Shown one piece after another: positions 14,258-21,868 of a stretch of 43,451 bases of DNA; the stretch's first letter is position 1, and each line of letters opens with the position of its first letter. The notes under the pieces are model-generated. The model worked only from the letters and a program-made list of their open reading frames with translations. It was not told the origin of the DNA and did not search any database. Origin of the DNA: a bacterium (GTDB lineage: Bacteria > Campylobacterota > Campylobacteria > Campylobacterales > Sulfurovaceae); NCBI GenBank assembly GCA_018822805.1, contig JAHJJU010000063.1:1-43451 (forward strand), read 5' to 3'. The position numbers and the translations under genes are program-made.

Positions 14258-15427
14258 ATGTTAAATTTTAAAAATAAAAAAATAACCATTCTTTCCGGTG
14301 GTTCTGCCATAAAAGAGATTATGTTTGAACTGCTCATTTATGCAGATGACATTACACGGGTGGTGCCCAGTACGGATAATGGTGCTTCGTCCAAAGAGTT
14401 AAGAGATTGTTATGACATTTTATCGGTAGGAGATATTCGTCAGTCACTGGCAATGTCCATACCTCATACTCAAAACAATAAACAACTTGTAAAATTTATT
14501 AACTGGAGATTTCCTGTTGAAGAGCGTATTTCTATTGATGTATTAGAACAATTACTTCTTGATGGAAAGAGTGTTTTGTATCAGATAAGTAACAGTTTAT
14601 CTATTCAAAAAGAGCTTTTTGACTATCTTTCTCTTTTTTTGGAAAAAGCAAAAGAGAAGCCGTTAAATTTAAGTAATGGAAGTATCGGTAATTTTATACT
14701 GGTGGCTGCTTATTTTAAACACCATCATGATTGGAATGAAGCGATAGAACGCTTAGAGAAGCTTTTTGGATGCAACTCTAAAGTATTGCCCATTTATCTC
14801 AATAATCACTATCAGCTTAAAGCGAAGTTTCATAATGGTACCGTGATTTGTGGAGAGAGTGAAATCAGCTCATTTTGTGGTAAACGAAAAAAAGAGATTG
14901 AGTCGTTGGAGATTGCTCTTCTAAAGGAACATAAATTTTCAGATGTTGAACCGGAGGTGAATCCTAAAGTACTTAAAAGTTTAGCAGCATCAGAACTTAT
15001 TGTCTTTAGTCCGGGTAGTTTTTTTACCAGTATTTTGCCTCATTTAAGTAATAAAGGGGTTCCCTTGGCTCTTTTTAACAATAAAAAAGCAAAAAAAGTT
15101 TTTTTAATGAATTTGGCAGAAGATGAGGAAACTATGGGGTATACGGCTAAAGATATTATTGATATTATTCACAATTTAGCCAAAGAACAGGGGTATAAAC
15201 TGAGTGATTTCATAACGCATATTGTTATTCATAACCACTATAAACAAGTCTCTTTTTTGAACCGACATAAAGAGAAACAACGCTACATTCAAACGGGAAA
15301 TTTAGAAGGATGTTTGAAAGAGGGTATACATGTTATTGTCGAAGATTTAGAAGACCCTTGGAAGCGAGGGGAATTTGATGCTCAAGAGGTGGTTACTGTT
15401 CTACATACGTTATTGGAAGAGCAGTAG
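14258..15427 (+). CDS. CofD/YvcK (GlmR-like) family protein
   Basis: 389 residues of the 2-phospho-lactate transferase/YvcK fold: a Rossmann-like start ITILSGGSAIKEIMFELL, then the diagnostic RVVPSTDNGASSKELRDCYDILSVGDIRQSLA (in two pieces), a LSNGSIGNFIL segment like the family's 'shN..GN' motif, and SELIVFSPGSFFTSILPHL near 250. YvcK-type proteins bind nucleotide sugars and influence cell-wall metabolism and carbon use; CofD proper makes F420. Nothing here supports F420 synthesis, so a YvcK-like regulatory role is more likely. The GGGTG-type loop is altered to GGSA. Divergent from pit, convergent with phoU. Start site appears leaderless. Confidence 0.75.
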   Translation: MLNFKNKKITILSGGSAIKEIMFELLIYADDITRVVPSTDNGASSKELRDCYDILSVGDIRQSLAMSIPHTQNNKQLVKFINWRFPVEERISIDVLEQLLLDGKSVLYQISNSLSIQKELFDYLSLFLEKAKEKPLNLSNGSIGNFILVAAYFKHHHDWNEAIERLEKLFGCNSKVLPIYLNNHYQLKAKFHNGTVICGESEISSFCGKRKKEIESLEIALLKEHKFSDVEPEVNPKVLKSLAASELIVFSPGSFFTSILPHLSNKGVPLALFNNKKAKKVFLMNLAEDEETMGYTAKDIIDIIHNLAKEQGYKLSDFITHIVIHNHYKQVSFLNRHKEKQRYIQTGNLEGCLKEGIHVIVEDLEDPWKRGEFDAQEVVTVLHTLLEEQ

Positions 15428-15451
15428 TTATCCCATTTTTTATGGAATAAC
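15427..15451. terminator. Bidirectional terminator between cofD-like gene and phoU
   Basis: GTTATCCCAT (15427-15436), loop TTTTT, ATGGAATAAC (15442-15451): a 10-bp stem with one mismatch between convergent genes. Confidence 0.65.
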
Positions 15452-15466
15452 CGTATTGCTCAAGTT

Positions 15467-16132
15467 TTATAGTTTTCCACCCATACGAGCAAAAATAATT
15501 CTTTGGGCAATATTTTCTAGTCTATCAATAATTTTCATGTTTTTTCTAAAATATTTTAATAAGTTAAAGTACTCTTGGGCATTATTGTCAGCATCACTCA
15601 TTTTTTGTACCATCTCTTTTTCTAAAATAGAGTAGATATCCTCTGTTTTACTAAACTCTACCGTAATCTTAGAAGCAAGTTTTTTGATTTTGTTATCATC
15701 ATCAAATGTTTTTAACATCTCAATGGTATAGTCAAAGGCTTTAATGGTACATTGATTAATGCGTAAAGAGTCATTAATAAACTCACTTAAATCACGGTTA
15801 TCTTCCATAAGAACCGATTGCATATTTTTTAAATAGCTATTGATATTACTTTCTATTCTATTGAGTCCTGAAGTTACTTTGAGGTAGGATACCATCTCTC
15901 GTAAATCTCTAGCACCAGGGGTGAATTTTGCAAAAATAAGGACAATTTCATTGTCAATTTTTTCTGTAAGGTCATGCATGTCTTTAAGCTCCTTGCGAGC
16001 AGCTTCTAAGCCTTCAACAGAGTTGTTTTGCATTGCTTCTAATGCCATTTGGTTGGTTTTGGCTAGGTTTTCAACCATGGCTATAACGCTGTCTCTTACT
16101 TTGTGTCGTGCATCATGATATTGTGGTAGCAT
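15467..16132 (-). CDS. phoU: PhoU-domain protein (PhoU-like regulator)
   Basis: 221 residues, all-helical, with two PhoU repeats: an N-terminal half containing DNEIVLIFAKFTPGARDLREMVSYLKVTSGLNRIESN and a C-terminal half containing LASKITVEFSKTEDIY...LLKYFRKNMKIIDRLENIAQRIIFARMG. The ARDLR and IDRLEN segments correspond to the metal-binding E/D-xxx-D and ER-x-ENIA-type motifs of PhoU. It represses the Pho regulon when phosphate is plentiful by acting with PstSCAB and the sensor kinase. Last gene of the pstSCAB-phoU run. Start ATG 16132 follows AAGAAAGGA. Confidence 0.85.
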   Translation of the reverse strand: MLPQYHDARHKVRDSVIAMVENLAKTNQMALEAMQNNSVEGLEAARKELKDMHDLTEKIDNEIVLIFAKFTPGARDLREMVSYLKVTSGLNRIESNINSYLKNMQSVLMEDNRDLSEFINDSLRINQCTIKAFDYTIEMLKTFDDDNKIKKLASKITVEFSKTEDIYSILEKEMVQKMSDADNNAQEYFNLLKYFRKNMKIIDRLENIAQRIIFARMGGKL

Positions 16133-16168
16133 ATAAATCCTTTCTTCTTAAGCTCATCTATAATTTAT

Positions 16169-16194
16169 CTCACTAAAGCTTCACCTTTGGTGAG
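16169..16194 (-). terminator. Hairpin between pstB and phoU
   Basis: CTCACTAAAG (16169-16178) pairs with CTTTGGTGAG (16185-16194) with a single G-T pair and a 6-base loop. It stands in the 70-base gap between pstB and phoU and lacks a T-run, so partial termination or mRNA processing that sets the pstB:phoU ratio is more likely than complete termination. Confidence 0.55.
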
Positions 16195-16202
16195 AAACTT
16201 CG

Positions 16203-16994
16203 TTATCCAAATCTTCCTGTAATATAATCTTCTGTCAATTTAACATTTGGATTCATAAAAATCGTATCGGTTGTATCGTACTCGATTAAATCTCCCAAAT
16301 ACATAAACGCTGTGTAGTCACTAAGCCTACTCGCTTGTTGCATGTTGTGGGTAACAATGACCACTGAGACATCTTTTTTAAGCTCTGCTAATAACTCTTC
16401 AATCGCTCCGGTTGAAATCGGGTCAAGGGCTGAGGTTGGTTCATCAAAGAGCATGACATCCGGTTTAAGGGCAACGGCTCTAGCAATACATAAACGCTGT
16501 TGCTGTCCACCACTGAGCCCCAAGGCAGAGCTGTTTAGTCTATCTTTGGTCTCTTTCCAAATCGCTGCATCTTTAAGGGCTTTTTCAACTCTTCCCTCCA
16601 GTTCAGATTTATTTTTAACACCAGCAAGCTTCATTCCATATGCGACATTGTCATAAATACTCATTGGAAAGGGGGTAGGTTTTTGGAAAATCATACCCAC
16701 ATCTTGACGCAATCGTATCAGGTCGTTCTCTTTTTTGAGGTTCAAGATGTTCTCTTTCTCCCCATTTTCACGATAAAGGTTAATCTCTCCACCATATTTG
16801 TTTCCCGGGTAGAGGTCATGTATACGGTTCATGGCTCTAAGTAAGGTTGATTTACCACATCCACTAGGACCAATCATGGCTGTAATTTTGTTTTTTTCAA
16901 TAGGAAGATTTATTTGCTTTAATGAAGGATCATCCACTCCTGCATAAGTAAAGTCAAAATCTTTTACTTCCATTATTAAGTTTTTCGTGTTCAC
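16203..16994 (-). CDS. pstB: Phosphate ABC transporter ATP-binding protein
   Basis: 263 residues. Walker [13 protein letters not shown]-loop in [20 protein letters not shown] (the PFPMS/IYDN wording is diagnostic of PstB), signature [14 protein letters not shown], Walker [14 protein letters not shown] and switch His in VIVTHNM are all present. It powers high-affinity phosphate import with PstA and PstC. It starts with GTG at 16994, since AAAGGAAA is correctly spaced before it; 9 bases separate it from pstA. Confidence 0.96.
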   Translation of the reverse strand: MNTKNLIMEVKDFDFTYAGVDDPSLKQINLPIEKNKITAMIGPSGCGKSTLLRAMNRIHDLYPGNKYGGEINLYRENGEKENILNLKKENDLIRLRQDVGMIFQKPTPFPMSIYDNVAYGMKLAGVKNKSELEGRVEKALKDAAIWKETKDRLNSSALGLSGGQQQRLCIARAVALKPDVMLFDEPTSALDPISTGAIEELLAELKKDVSVVIVTHNMQQASRLSDYTAFMYLGDLIEYDTTDTIFMNPNVKLTEDYITGRFG

Positions 16995-17003
16995 TGTTTT
17001 CCT

Positions 17004-17813
17004 TTACTTTTTATTTCTGGTCATGTATCGACCTGTTAGGTTAATCAGCAGTACAATCGCTGTTAAGACAAACGATGCTGCCCAAGCCAACTCACGACTC
17101 GCTTCATCAGGATAGGTGGCCAAGTTGTAGATACTGACCGTTAGTGATGGAAATTGCCCTGTTAAATCCATGGTAAAAAACTGGTTGTTTGCCGAGGTGA
17201 AAAGCAGTGGTGCTGTCTCACCGATAATTCGTGCAAACGAGAGTAGAACACCTGTGGTAATCCCAACTTTAGCAGCTTTGACAACAATCTGCATAATAAT
17301 CTTATGTTTTGATCCACCAAGGGCGATTCCTGCTTCTCTAAGCTCTTTAGGAACCAAAGAGAGCATGTTGTCCGTTGTACTGATAATAATGGGAATCATC
17401 ATAATGGTCAAGGCAATAATTCCTGCAAAACCGTTGTAGCTTCCAAACGGAGCAACAAAGAGAGCAAATACAAATACTCCGATAACAATCGAAGGAGCCG
17501 ACATCATAATGTCGCTTAAATTTCGTATGACCGATGCCAATTTAGAGTTGTTGCTGTATTCACGAAGCCAAATTCCTGCAAACATTCCTATTGGTACAGC
17601 AATGGCTGAAGCCATCAATGCCATGGTAAATTGCCCCACCAAAAGGTTACGGATTCCTCCCTCTACCAAGTCATTGGTAAAGGTACTAAGATGCAGTGCC
17701 GAGATTCCCTTGTAGCTTAGGGTAATGAGAATCCAAAAGAGAAAACCAATTCCAATAATCGCTGAGAGGGTAGAGAGTACCAATATGATTTTATTTAAAA
17801 GTAATCTGTTCAT
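17004..17813 (-). CDS. pstA: Phosphate ABC transporter permease PstA
   Basis: 269 residues, six membrane helices, with the permease EAA-type cytoplasmic loop (LVPKELREAGIALGGSKHKIIMQIVVKAAKVG, in the family position near 155-185) and the motif RIIGETAPLLFT characteristic of PstA. The start codon directly abuts the pstC stop (TAG then ATG, no gap), so the two permeases are translationally coupled. Confidence 0.95.
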   Translation of the reverse strand: MNRLLLNKIILVLSTLSAIIGIGFLFWILITLSYKGISALHLSTFTNDLVEGGIRNLLVGQFTMALMASAIAVPIGMFAGIWLREYSNNSKLASVIRNLSDIMMSAPSIVIGVFVFALFVAPFGSYNGFAGIIALTIMMIPIIISTTDNMLSLVPKELREAGIALGGSKHKIIMQIVVKAAKVGITTGVLLSFARIIGETAPLLFTSANNQFFTMDLTGQFPSLTVSIYNLATYPDEASRELAWAASFVLTAIVLLINLTGRYMTRNKK

Positions 17814-18671
17814 CTATTTTACCTTTTTCCCTAAGAAATAGAACTTCGCCACCGAGATAATGGCAAAGCTTACCACAAATAGAATCAATGCCAAGTAGTA
17901 CATGGAACTCATCTCTAATCCTTGTGCTTCTGAGAAGTTGTTTGCCAAAAGAACAGGTATCGAAGTGGTTGGGTCGGTAATGCTACTAGGAATTGCCATT
18001 ACTGAACCAATCAAGAATGCAACAGCCATGGTCTCACCCAAAGCACGTCCCAGTGCCAAGATGATAGAACCGATAATCCCCCCTTTTGAGTAAGGCATAA
18101 TGACATCTTTAATCACCTCAAACTTGGTCGCCCCCATCGCATACGCCGACTCTTTAAGCACATCAGGAACGGTATTCATCGCATCACGTGTAATCGCAGC
18201 CATAAACGGGATAATCATAATCGCCAAGACAATACCAGCCGTGAGCAGTCCAACCCCTTGACCTCCAAAAGTAGACTGAACAATCGGTGCAAAGTAGAAA
18301 AGCCCCCACATACCATAGATAATACTTGGAATGGCTGCCAGTAATTCAATGGCAATCGAGACAGGCTTCACCAATGTTTTGTGTGCAATTTCGGTTAAAA
18401 AGATAGCAATTCCCATCGCCAATGGTGTTGCAATAACCATCGCAATGAGAGTACTAAGCATGGTTCCGATAACAGGAATATACCCACCAAAGATACCTAT
18501 CTCTTCATCATCCTCATCAGCTTCCCATATTTCACTGCCTAAAAAATCAAACCCAAATTCACGGATTGAGTCTTGTGCGTAAGTGAAAAGTATAGAGAAG
18601 ATACCAATAAGAATAAAAAACGAGAGCGTCGCTGAGAAAAACGAGAAGTTTTTAAAGAGTTTTCCACCCAT
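17814..18671 (-). CDS. pstC: Phosphate ABC transporter permease PstC
   Basis: 285 residues, six membrane helices, with PSIIYGMWGLF, the cytoplasmic loop VPDVLKESAYAMGATKFEVIKDVIMP and RALGETMAVAFLIGS, all typical of PstC. A short acidic insert (EADEDDEEIG, ~50-59) faces the periplasm after helix 1. It has its own Pho-box-like array and -10 box just upstream, although in normal pst operons it is co-transcribed from pstS; here a hipA gene separates the two. Confidence 0.95.
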   Translation of the reverse strand: MGGKLFKNFSFFSATLSFFILIGIFSILFTYAQDSIREFGFDFLGSEIWEADEDDEEIGIFGGYIPVIGTMLSTLIAMVIATPLAMGIAIFLTEIAHKTLVKPVSIAIELLAAIPSIIYGMWGLFYFAPIVQSTFGGQGVGLLTAGIVLAIMIIPFMAAITRDAMNTVPDVLKESAYAMGATKFEVIKDVIMPYSKGGIIGSIILALGRALGETMAVAFLIGSVMAIPSSITDPTTSIPVLLANNFSEAQGLEMSSMYYLALILFVVSFAIISVAKFYFLGKKVK

Positions 18672-18698
18672 TTTTTGCCTTTGTTTAGTTAATGGGTG

Positions 18699-18742
18699 AT
18701 TTTACTTTTAAAAGGTAACATTTTGGTAACAAGGGGGTTATA
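18699..18742 (-). promoter_or_regulatory. Pho box and -10 box of pstC
   Basis: + strand units GGTAACA (18714-18720), GGTAACA (18725-18731) and GGTTATA (18736-18742), period 11 bp. On the minus strand TGTTACC is followed by exactly 9 bases and then TAAAAT (18699-18704), 28 bases before the pstC start. Confidence 0.75.
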
Positions 18743-18770
18743 AAAAGGATAAAAAAGAGAATAGAAGTAG

Positions 18771-18793
18771 AGATGGTACAATTTGTACCATCT
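18771..18793 (-). terminator. Hairpin after the pstS 3' fragment
   Basis: AGATGGTACAA / TTGTACCATCT is an almost loop-less 11-bp palindrome. A homologous hairpin (AGATGGCAC...GTGTCATCT on the minus strand) follows the full pstS gene at 20597-20616, so this is the equivalent pstS terminator of the duplicated copy. Confidence 0.65.
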
Positions 18794-18834
18794 AAAAATT
18801 AGTCAATTGAGTTGACAATTTTGGAAAAAGAGTC

Positions 18835-18942
18835 TTACTTAACCCCTTTACTTTCCCAATACTTACGAATAGCATCTTTGGTCTCTGTTGGAAGTGGAAC
18901 ATAACCTAAATCTGTTGCTGCTTTATCACCGTTGGTGAAGTT
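18835..18942 (-). pseudogene. pstS 3'-end fragment (diverged duplicate)
   Basis: The minus strand encodes FTNGDKAATDLGYVPLPTET followed by KDAIRKYWESKGVK and a stop. The full pstS ends YTNGDKAATDLGYVPLPKET, KDAIRKYWEAKGVK. Three residue changes and several silent third-position changes separate them, so this is a diverged allele rather than a recent copy. Homology stops at about 18938, where the hipA promoter begins. The fragment and its terminator hairpin lie on the pstC side of hipA. Confidence 0.85.
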
Positions 18943-18970
18943 ATTTATATAAAATAAAAAAAATCTAAAA

Positions 18971-19000
18971 TATGCTACAATATGCACAATTATGCACAAT
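18971..19000 (+). promoter_or_regulatory. Triple 10-bp tandem repeat at the hipA promoter (likely operator)
   Basis: TATGCTACAA, TATGCACAAT, TATGCACAAT follow each other without gaps, one helical turn apart. The first unit contains TGCTACAAT, a good extended -10 box. The repeats end 18 bases before the hipA start; binding by the fused HTH of HipA would give autoregulation (inference). Confidence 0.55.
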
Positions 19001-19018
19001 TACTCAGGAGGAGAAGCC

Positions 19019-20596
19019 ATGAGTCAAATAGAGACTATAGTATTGGAACTGTTTGAGTCCTATCCAGAGGCAACAACCAAAGATATTATTGAGCGTACAG
19101 GTCTAGCAAGGCGTACGGTTCAAAAGTATCTAAGTCTGTTGGTTGAAAAGGGAAACTTACAGGCTCATGGTAAGGGTCGTGGTCGATATTATCAAAGGGT
19201 TTATACCAATCAAGAGTCGCTCTCTCATCTTGCTGTTTTGAAAAATGAGGTACTTATTGGTAAACTCTCTTATGGAAACGGCTCGTACAGTTTTAACTAT
19301 GACACAAACTATAAAGGGGTCGAACTCTTAGGGCTTCTACGCAATGATGATAATTCATCCCCTTATTTATATCCTGTTTTTGAGAATCTTCTACCTGAAT
19401 ATGAACGACGAGAACGGTTTTTACAAGAACTCAAAGAGAGTGCTGATATCCTCTCTAGGCTCTATAATGTACAGGGAGATTTTAAGTTCATTCCCTATTT
19501 TGAACTCTTTAAATACAAATCAACAATTGAAGCAAGACCAGCATGGCATACGGTCAAACATAAGATATTAGGAGAAAATGAGTACCCCAATCTTATGGAT
19601 TTTCAAATGCTTATTAGTGAAGAGATTTTAGAGGAACAATCAACTAAAGAACACTCCTCTTTAAGTGGTTATCAGCATAAAATAGACATCAATATCAACT
19701 TTGAAAAAGGGACAATTCAGGAGGCAAAGGAACATGCACTCTATCTGCTAAAACCTCTAAATCGTACGATGATAGACTATTTTGAAAAAGATGAGAATCG
19801 ACAAAAGAAGTATTACCCTTTTCTTGCACTCAATGAACACCTATTTATGAGCTTTTCAAAAAATGAGTTGGGGTTAAATACCCCTCAAAGTGGTATCGTT
19901 TGGGCAAAAGGTGGTGATTTTCACTATGTTGTAAAACGCTATGACCGTTATGACAACTATGCTTATGGGCAATACGATATGGCACAACTGCTTAATATCT
20001 CCAGTGATAAAAAGTATAAAACAGATACCTTAACCCTGATGGAGGCTTTTTCAAAAAAAGTAAAAGATGAAGCATCACGACTCGATATGCTTAAATTCCA
20101 AGTCTACTCTTCACTCATACAACATAGTGACTTTCATGCCAAAAATATGGGCATACTCGATGCAGGAAAAGAGAGATACATCTTGGCTCCTCTCTATGAT
20201 GTTATCTCTGTAGGTTTGTACAATGGTGAAGCCCATGACCTTGGTTTGCCTCTCTCTCGTACGGTACGGAAATTTGGTAAGTATAATCTAGAGGACTACT
20301 TGACAATCGCAAAAACATTGAAAATTGGTACCATAAAAGCGAAGCGTGCCATTAAACAGACCATTGAAACTTTTCTTGATAGATTTCCTAAGTATATTAA
20401 ACGAACCATTGAGTTTGAGCAGAAGCATAATTTAAAAATACAAGATACACGAATTCGTAAAAAGTTTTTTTCTTCTCCTATGCAGTCGATGTATGATAGG
20501 AGGCTAATCCAGCTTAAAAAACAGGGTGTGCTTCATGACCTTGGGTTGATTGAGAAATATGGTGGAGTTTTGGGGAGTGAGTTGAAAAAGTTGTAA
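19019..20596 (+). CDS. HipA-type Ser/Thr kinase with fused N-terminal winged HTH
   Basis: About 525 residues from ATG 19019, chosen because CAGGAGGAG sits directly before it (an ATG at 18992 lies inside the operator repeats). Residues 1-65 form a winged HTH (TTKDIIERTGLARRTVQKYLSLLVEKGNLQAHGKGRGRYY, in pieces). HipA kinase elements follow: SGYQHKID (glycine-rich loop equivalent of SGaQpK), YLLKPL (ATP lysine), NEHLFMSFSKNELGL, YVVKRYDR (R-F/Y-D-R), the catalytic loop LIQHSDFHAKNMGIL and the metal motif APLYDVISVGLY. The kinase looks intact. HipA kinases phosphorylate translation factors and cause growth arrest; normally HipB neutralises them. No hipB is present; the fused HTH may replace it. 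The gene is wedged between two pstS 3' ends. Confidence 0.82.
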   Translation: MSQIETIVLELFESYPEATTKDIIERTGLARRTVQKYLSLLVEKGNLQAHGKGRGRYYQRVYTNQESLSHLAVLKNEVLIGKLSYGNGSYSFNYDTNYKGVELLGLLRNDDNSSPYLYPVFENLLPEYERRERFLQELKESADILSRLYNVQGDFKFIPYFELFKYKSTIEARPAWHTVKHKILGENEYPNLMDFQMLISEEILEEQSTKEHSSLSGYQHKIDININFEKGTIQEAKEHALYLLKPLNRTMIDYFEKDENRQKKYYPFLALNEHLFMSFSKNELGLNTPQSGIVWAKGGDFHYVVKRYDRYDNYAYGQYDMAQLLNISSDKKYKTDTLTLMEAFSKKVKDEASRLDMLKFQVYSSLIQHSDFHAKNMGILDAGKERYILAPLYDVISVGLYNGEAHDLGLPLSRTVRKFGKYNLEDYLTIAKTLKIGTIKAKRAIKQTIETFLDRFPKYIKRTIEFEQKHNLKIQDTRIRKKFFSSPMQSMYDRRLIQLKKQGVLHDLGLIEKYGGVLGSELKKL

Positions 20597-20616
20597 GATG
20601 ACACAAAAGTGCCATC
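20597..20616 (-). terminator. pstS terminator hairpin abutting the hipA stop codon
   Basis: On the minus strand GATGGCAC TTTT GTGTCATC forms an 8-bp stem with one G-U pair, 20 bases after the pstS stop. Its outer base is adjacent to the hipA TAA (20594-20596). Confidence 0.6.
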
Positions 20617-20636
20617 TAAAAGAAGTAAAAAAAGGC

Positions 20637-21638
20637 TTATTTAACCCCTTTAGCTTCCCAATACTTACGAATAGCATCTTTGGTCTCTTTAGGAAGAGGA
20701 ACATATCCTAAATCAGTCGCTGCCTTGTCACCGTTGGTGTATGCCCAGTCGATGAATGTTGTCACTTGTTTGTTGGTTTCAATTTTTTCTGTTGGAAGAA
20801 GAACAAATGTTGCTGCAACAATTGGGTAGGAGGTGTTTCCATCCGGATCACCGATAACAGCGTAAAAGTCGTTCTCGGCTGTCCAGCTAGCATATTTTGC
20901 TGCATCTTGGAATGACTCTAATGTCGGGTTGATATATTGACCCTCTTTGTTTTCAATCTGTGCTGCTGCTAGACCTAACTTCTCTTTAAATGAGTACTCA
21001 ATGTAACCGATAGAGTTTTTAATCTGTTGAATGTTTGCCGATACACCCGAGTTTGATTTACCTGCAACCACTTTTTTAGCAGCCCATGTTGGTTTTTTAC
21101 TTACTTTAATTTTTTCGTCAAGTTTGTTCAAAAAGTAGGTAAAGTTAAATGTTGTCCCTGATTTGTCAGCTCTTACGGCCACGGTAATAGGCTCATGTGG
21201 CAGTTTTAAATCTTTGTTCTGCTCTACAATTGCTTTATCATCCCAGTACTCAATAGAACCGTTAAAAATACCTGCAATGGCTGCACGGCTAAGTTTCAAC
21301 TCACCATCTTTAACACCGTCGATGTTGTACGCTAAAACAACTGAACCCACTACGGTTGGGAACATTAAAAGTTTGTCTTTTTTAAGTGCTTTTGCATTCA
21401 GTGGTTTATCTGAACCGGCAAAATCTACCATTCTTTTACCAATGGATTTAACACCATCACCGGAACCTGTCGGTGTGTAGTTTACTTGATTTTTAGTGGC
21501 TGCATAATACTCTGAAGTCCATGCTTTGTAGATTGGTCCGGGAAATGAAGCTCCTCTACCTTTTAATTCGTCGGCATTAACAGCCGTTAATGTTACCGTT
21601 GCTATAAGGGCTGTTGTAAGAAGTTTTGAAAATGTCAT
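20637..21638 (-). CDS. pstS: Phosphate ABC transporter substrate-binding protein PstS
   Basis: 333 residues. Signal peptide MTFSKLLTTALIATVTLTAVNA, then GRGASFPGPIYKAWTSEY, the phosphate-binding TGSGDGVKSIGKRMVDFAGSDKPL, FPTVVGSVVLAYNI, VRADKSGTTFNFTYFL and NSGVSANIQQIKNSIGYIEYSF, all in canonical order for periplasmic PstS. It delivers phosphate to PstCA. A strong Pho box and TATAAT lie upstream. Its 3' end is duplicated (diverged) on the other side of hipA. Confidence 0.96.
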   Translation of the reverse strand: MTFSKLLTTALIATVTLTAVNADELKGRGASFPGPIYKAWTSEYYAATKNQVNYTPTGSGDGVKSIGKRMVDFAGSDKPLNAKALKKDKLLMFPTVVGSVVLAYNIDGVKDGELKLSRAAIAGIFNGSIEYWDDKAIVEQNKDLKLPHEPITVAVRADKSGTTFNFTYFLNKLDEKIKVSKKPTWAAKKVVAGKSNSGVSANIQQIKNSIGYIEYSFKEKLGLAAAQIENKEGQYINPTLESFQDAAKYASWTAENDFYAVIGDPDGNTSYPIVAATFVLLPTEKIETNKQVTTFIDWAYTNGDKAATDLGYVPLPKETKDAIRKYWEAKGVK

Positions 21639-21670
21639 TTTTTGTCCTTGTCATTTTTTATATTTTGGGC

Positions 21671-21703
21671 ATTATAAAATAACTTGGTAACATTTTGGAT
21701 ACA
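21671..21703 (-). promoter_or_regulatory. Pho box and -10 box of pstS
   Basis: Minus strand: TGTATCC, 4 bases, TGTTACC, 9 bases, TATAAT (21671-21676). Units occupy 21686-21692 and 21697-21703. The best -10 match of the set, 33 bases before the pstS start; this anchors the consensus for the other arrays. Confidence 0.82.
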
Positions 21704-21768
21704 AAATACTTTTTTAAATTTCTATTTATGGCTTATTTGGGATAAAAAATAGTGAAAAATAGTTAATA

Positions 21769-21800
21769 AACCCATCTAAAGGAGAATGAAAAGATGGGTT
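21769..21800. terminator. Hairpin downstream of the porin gene
   Basis: AACCCATCT (21769-21777) pairs with AGATGGGTT (21792-21800), about 70 bases past the porin stop. A second smaller hairpin, AAGGTGC/GCACCTT (21829-21848), lies between it and the gene. The gap 21704-21868 contains nothing else recognisable. Confidence 0.6.
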
Positions 21801-21868
21801 ATTTTTATTAGTTAAGAAGATGTTTTTTAAGGTGCTTGTCTGCACCTTTTGTTAAAGAGATTAAACGT

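Noticed and set aside
18992-19018. ATG 18992 as hipA start
   Set aside because: It lies within the operator-like tandem repeats, and a strong ribosome site (AGGAGGAG) directly precedes ATG 19019.
18835-20744. hipA flanks as insertion-sequence ends or target-site duplications
   Set aside because: No transposase or terminal inverted repeat; the flanking similarity is diverged pstS coding sequence plus terminator, not a short exact duplication.
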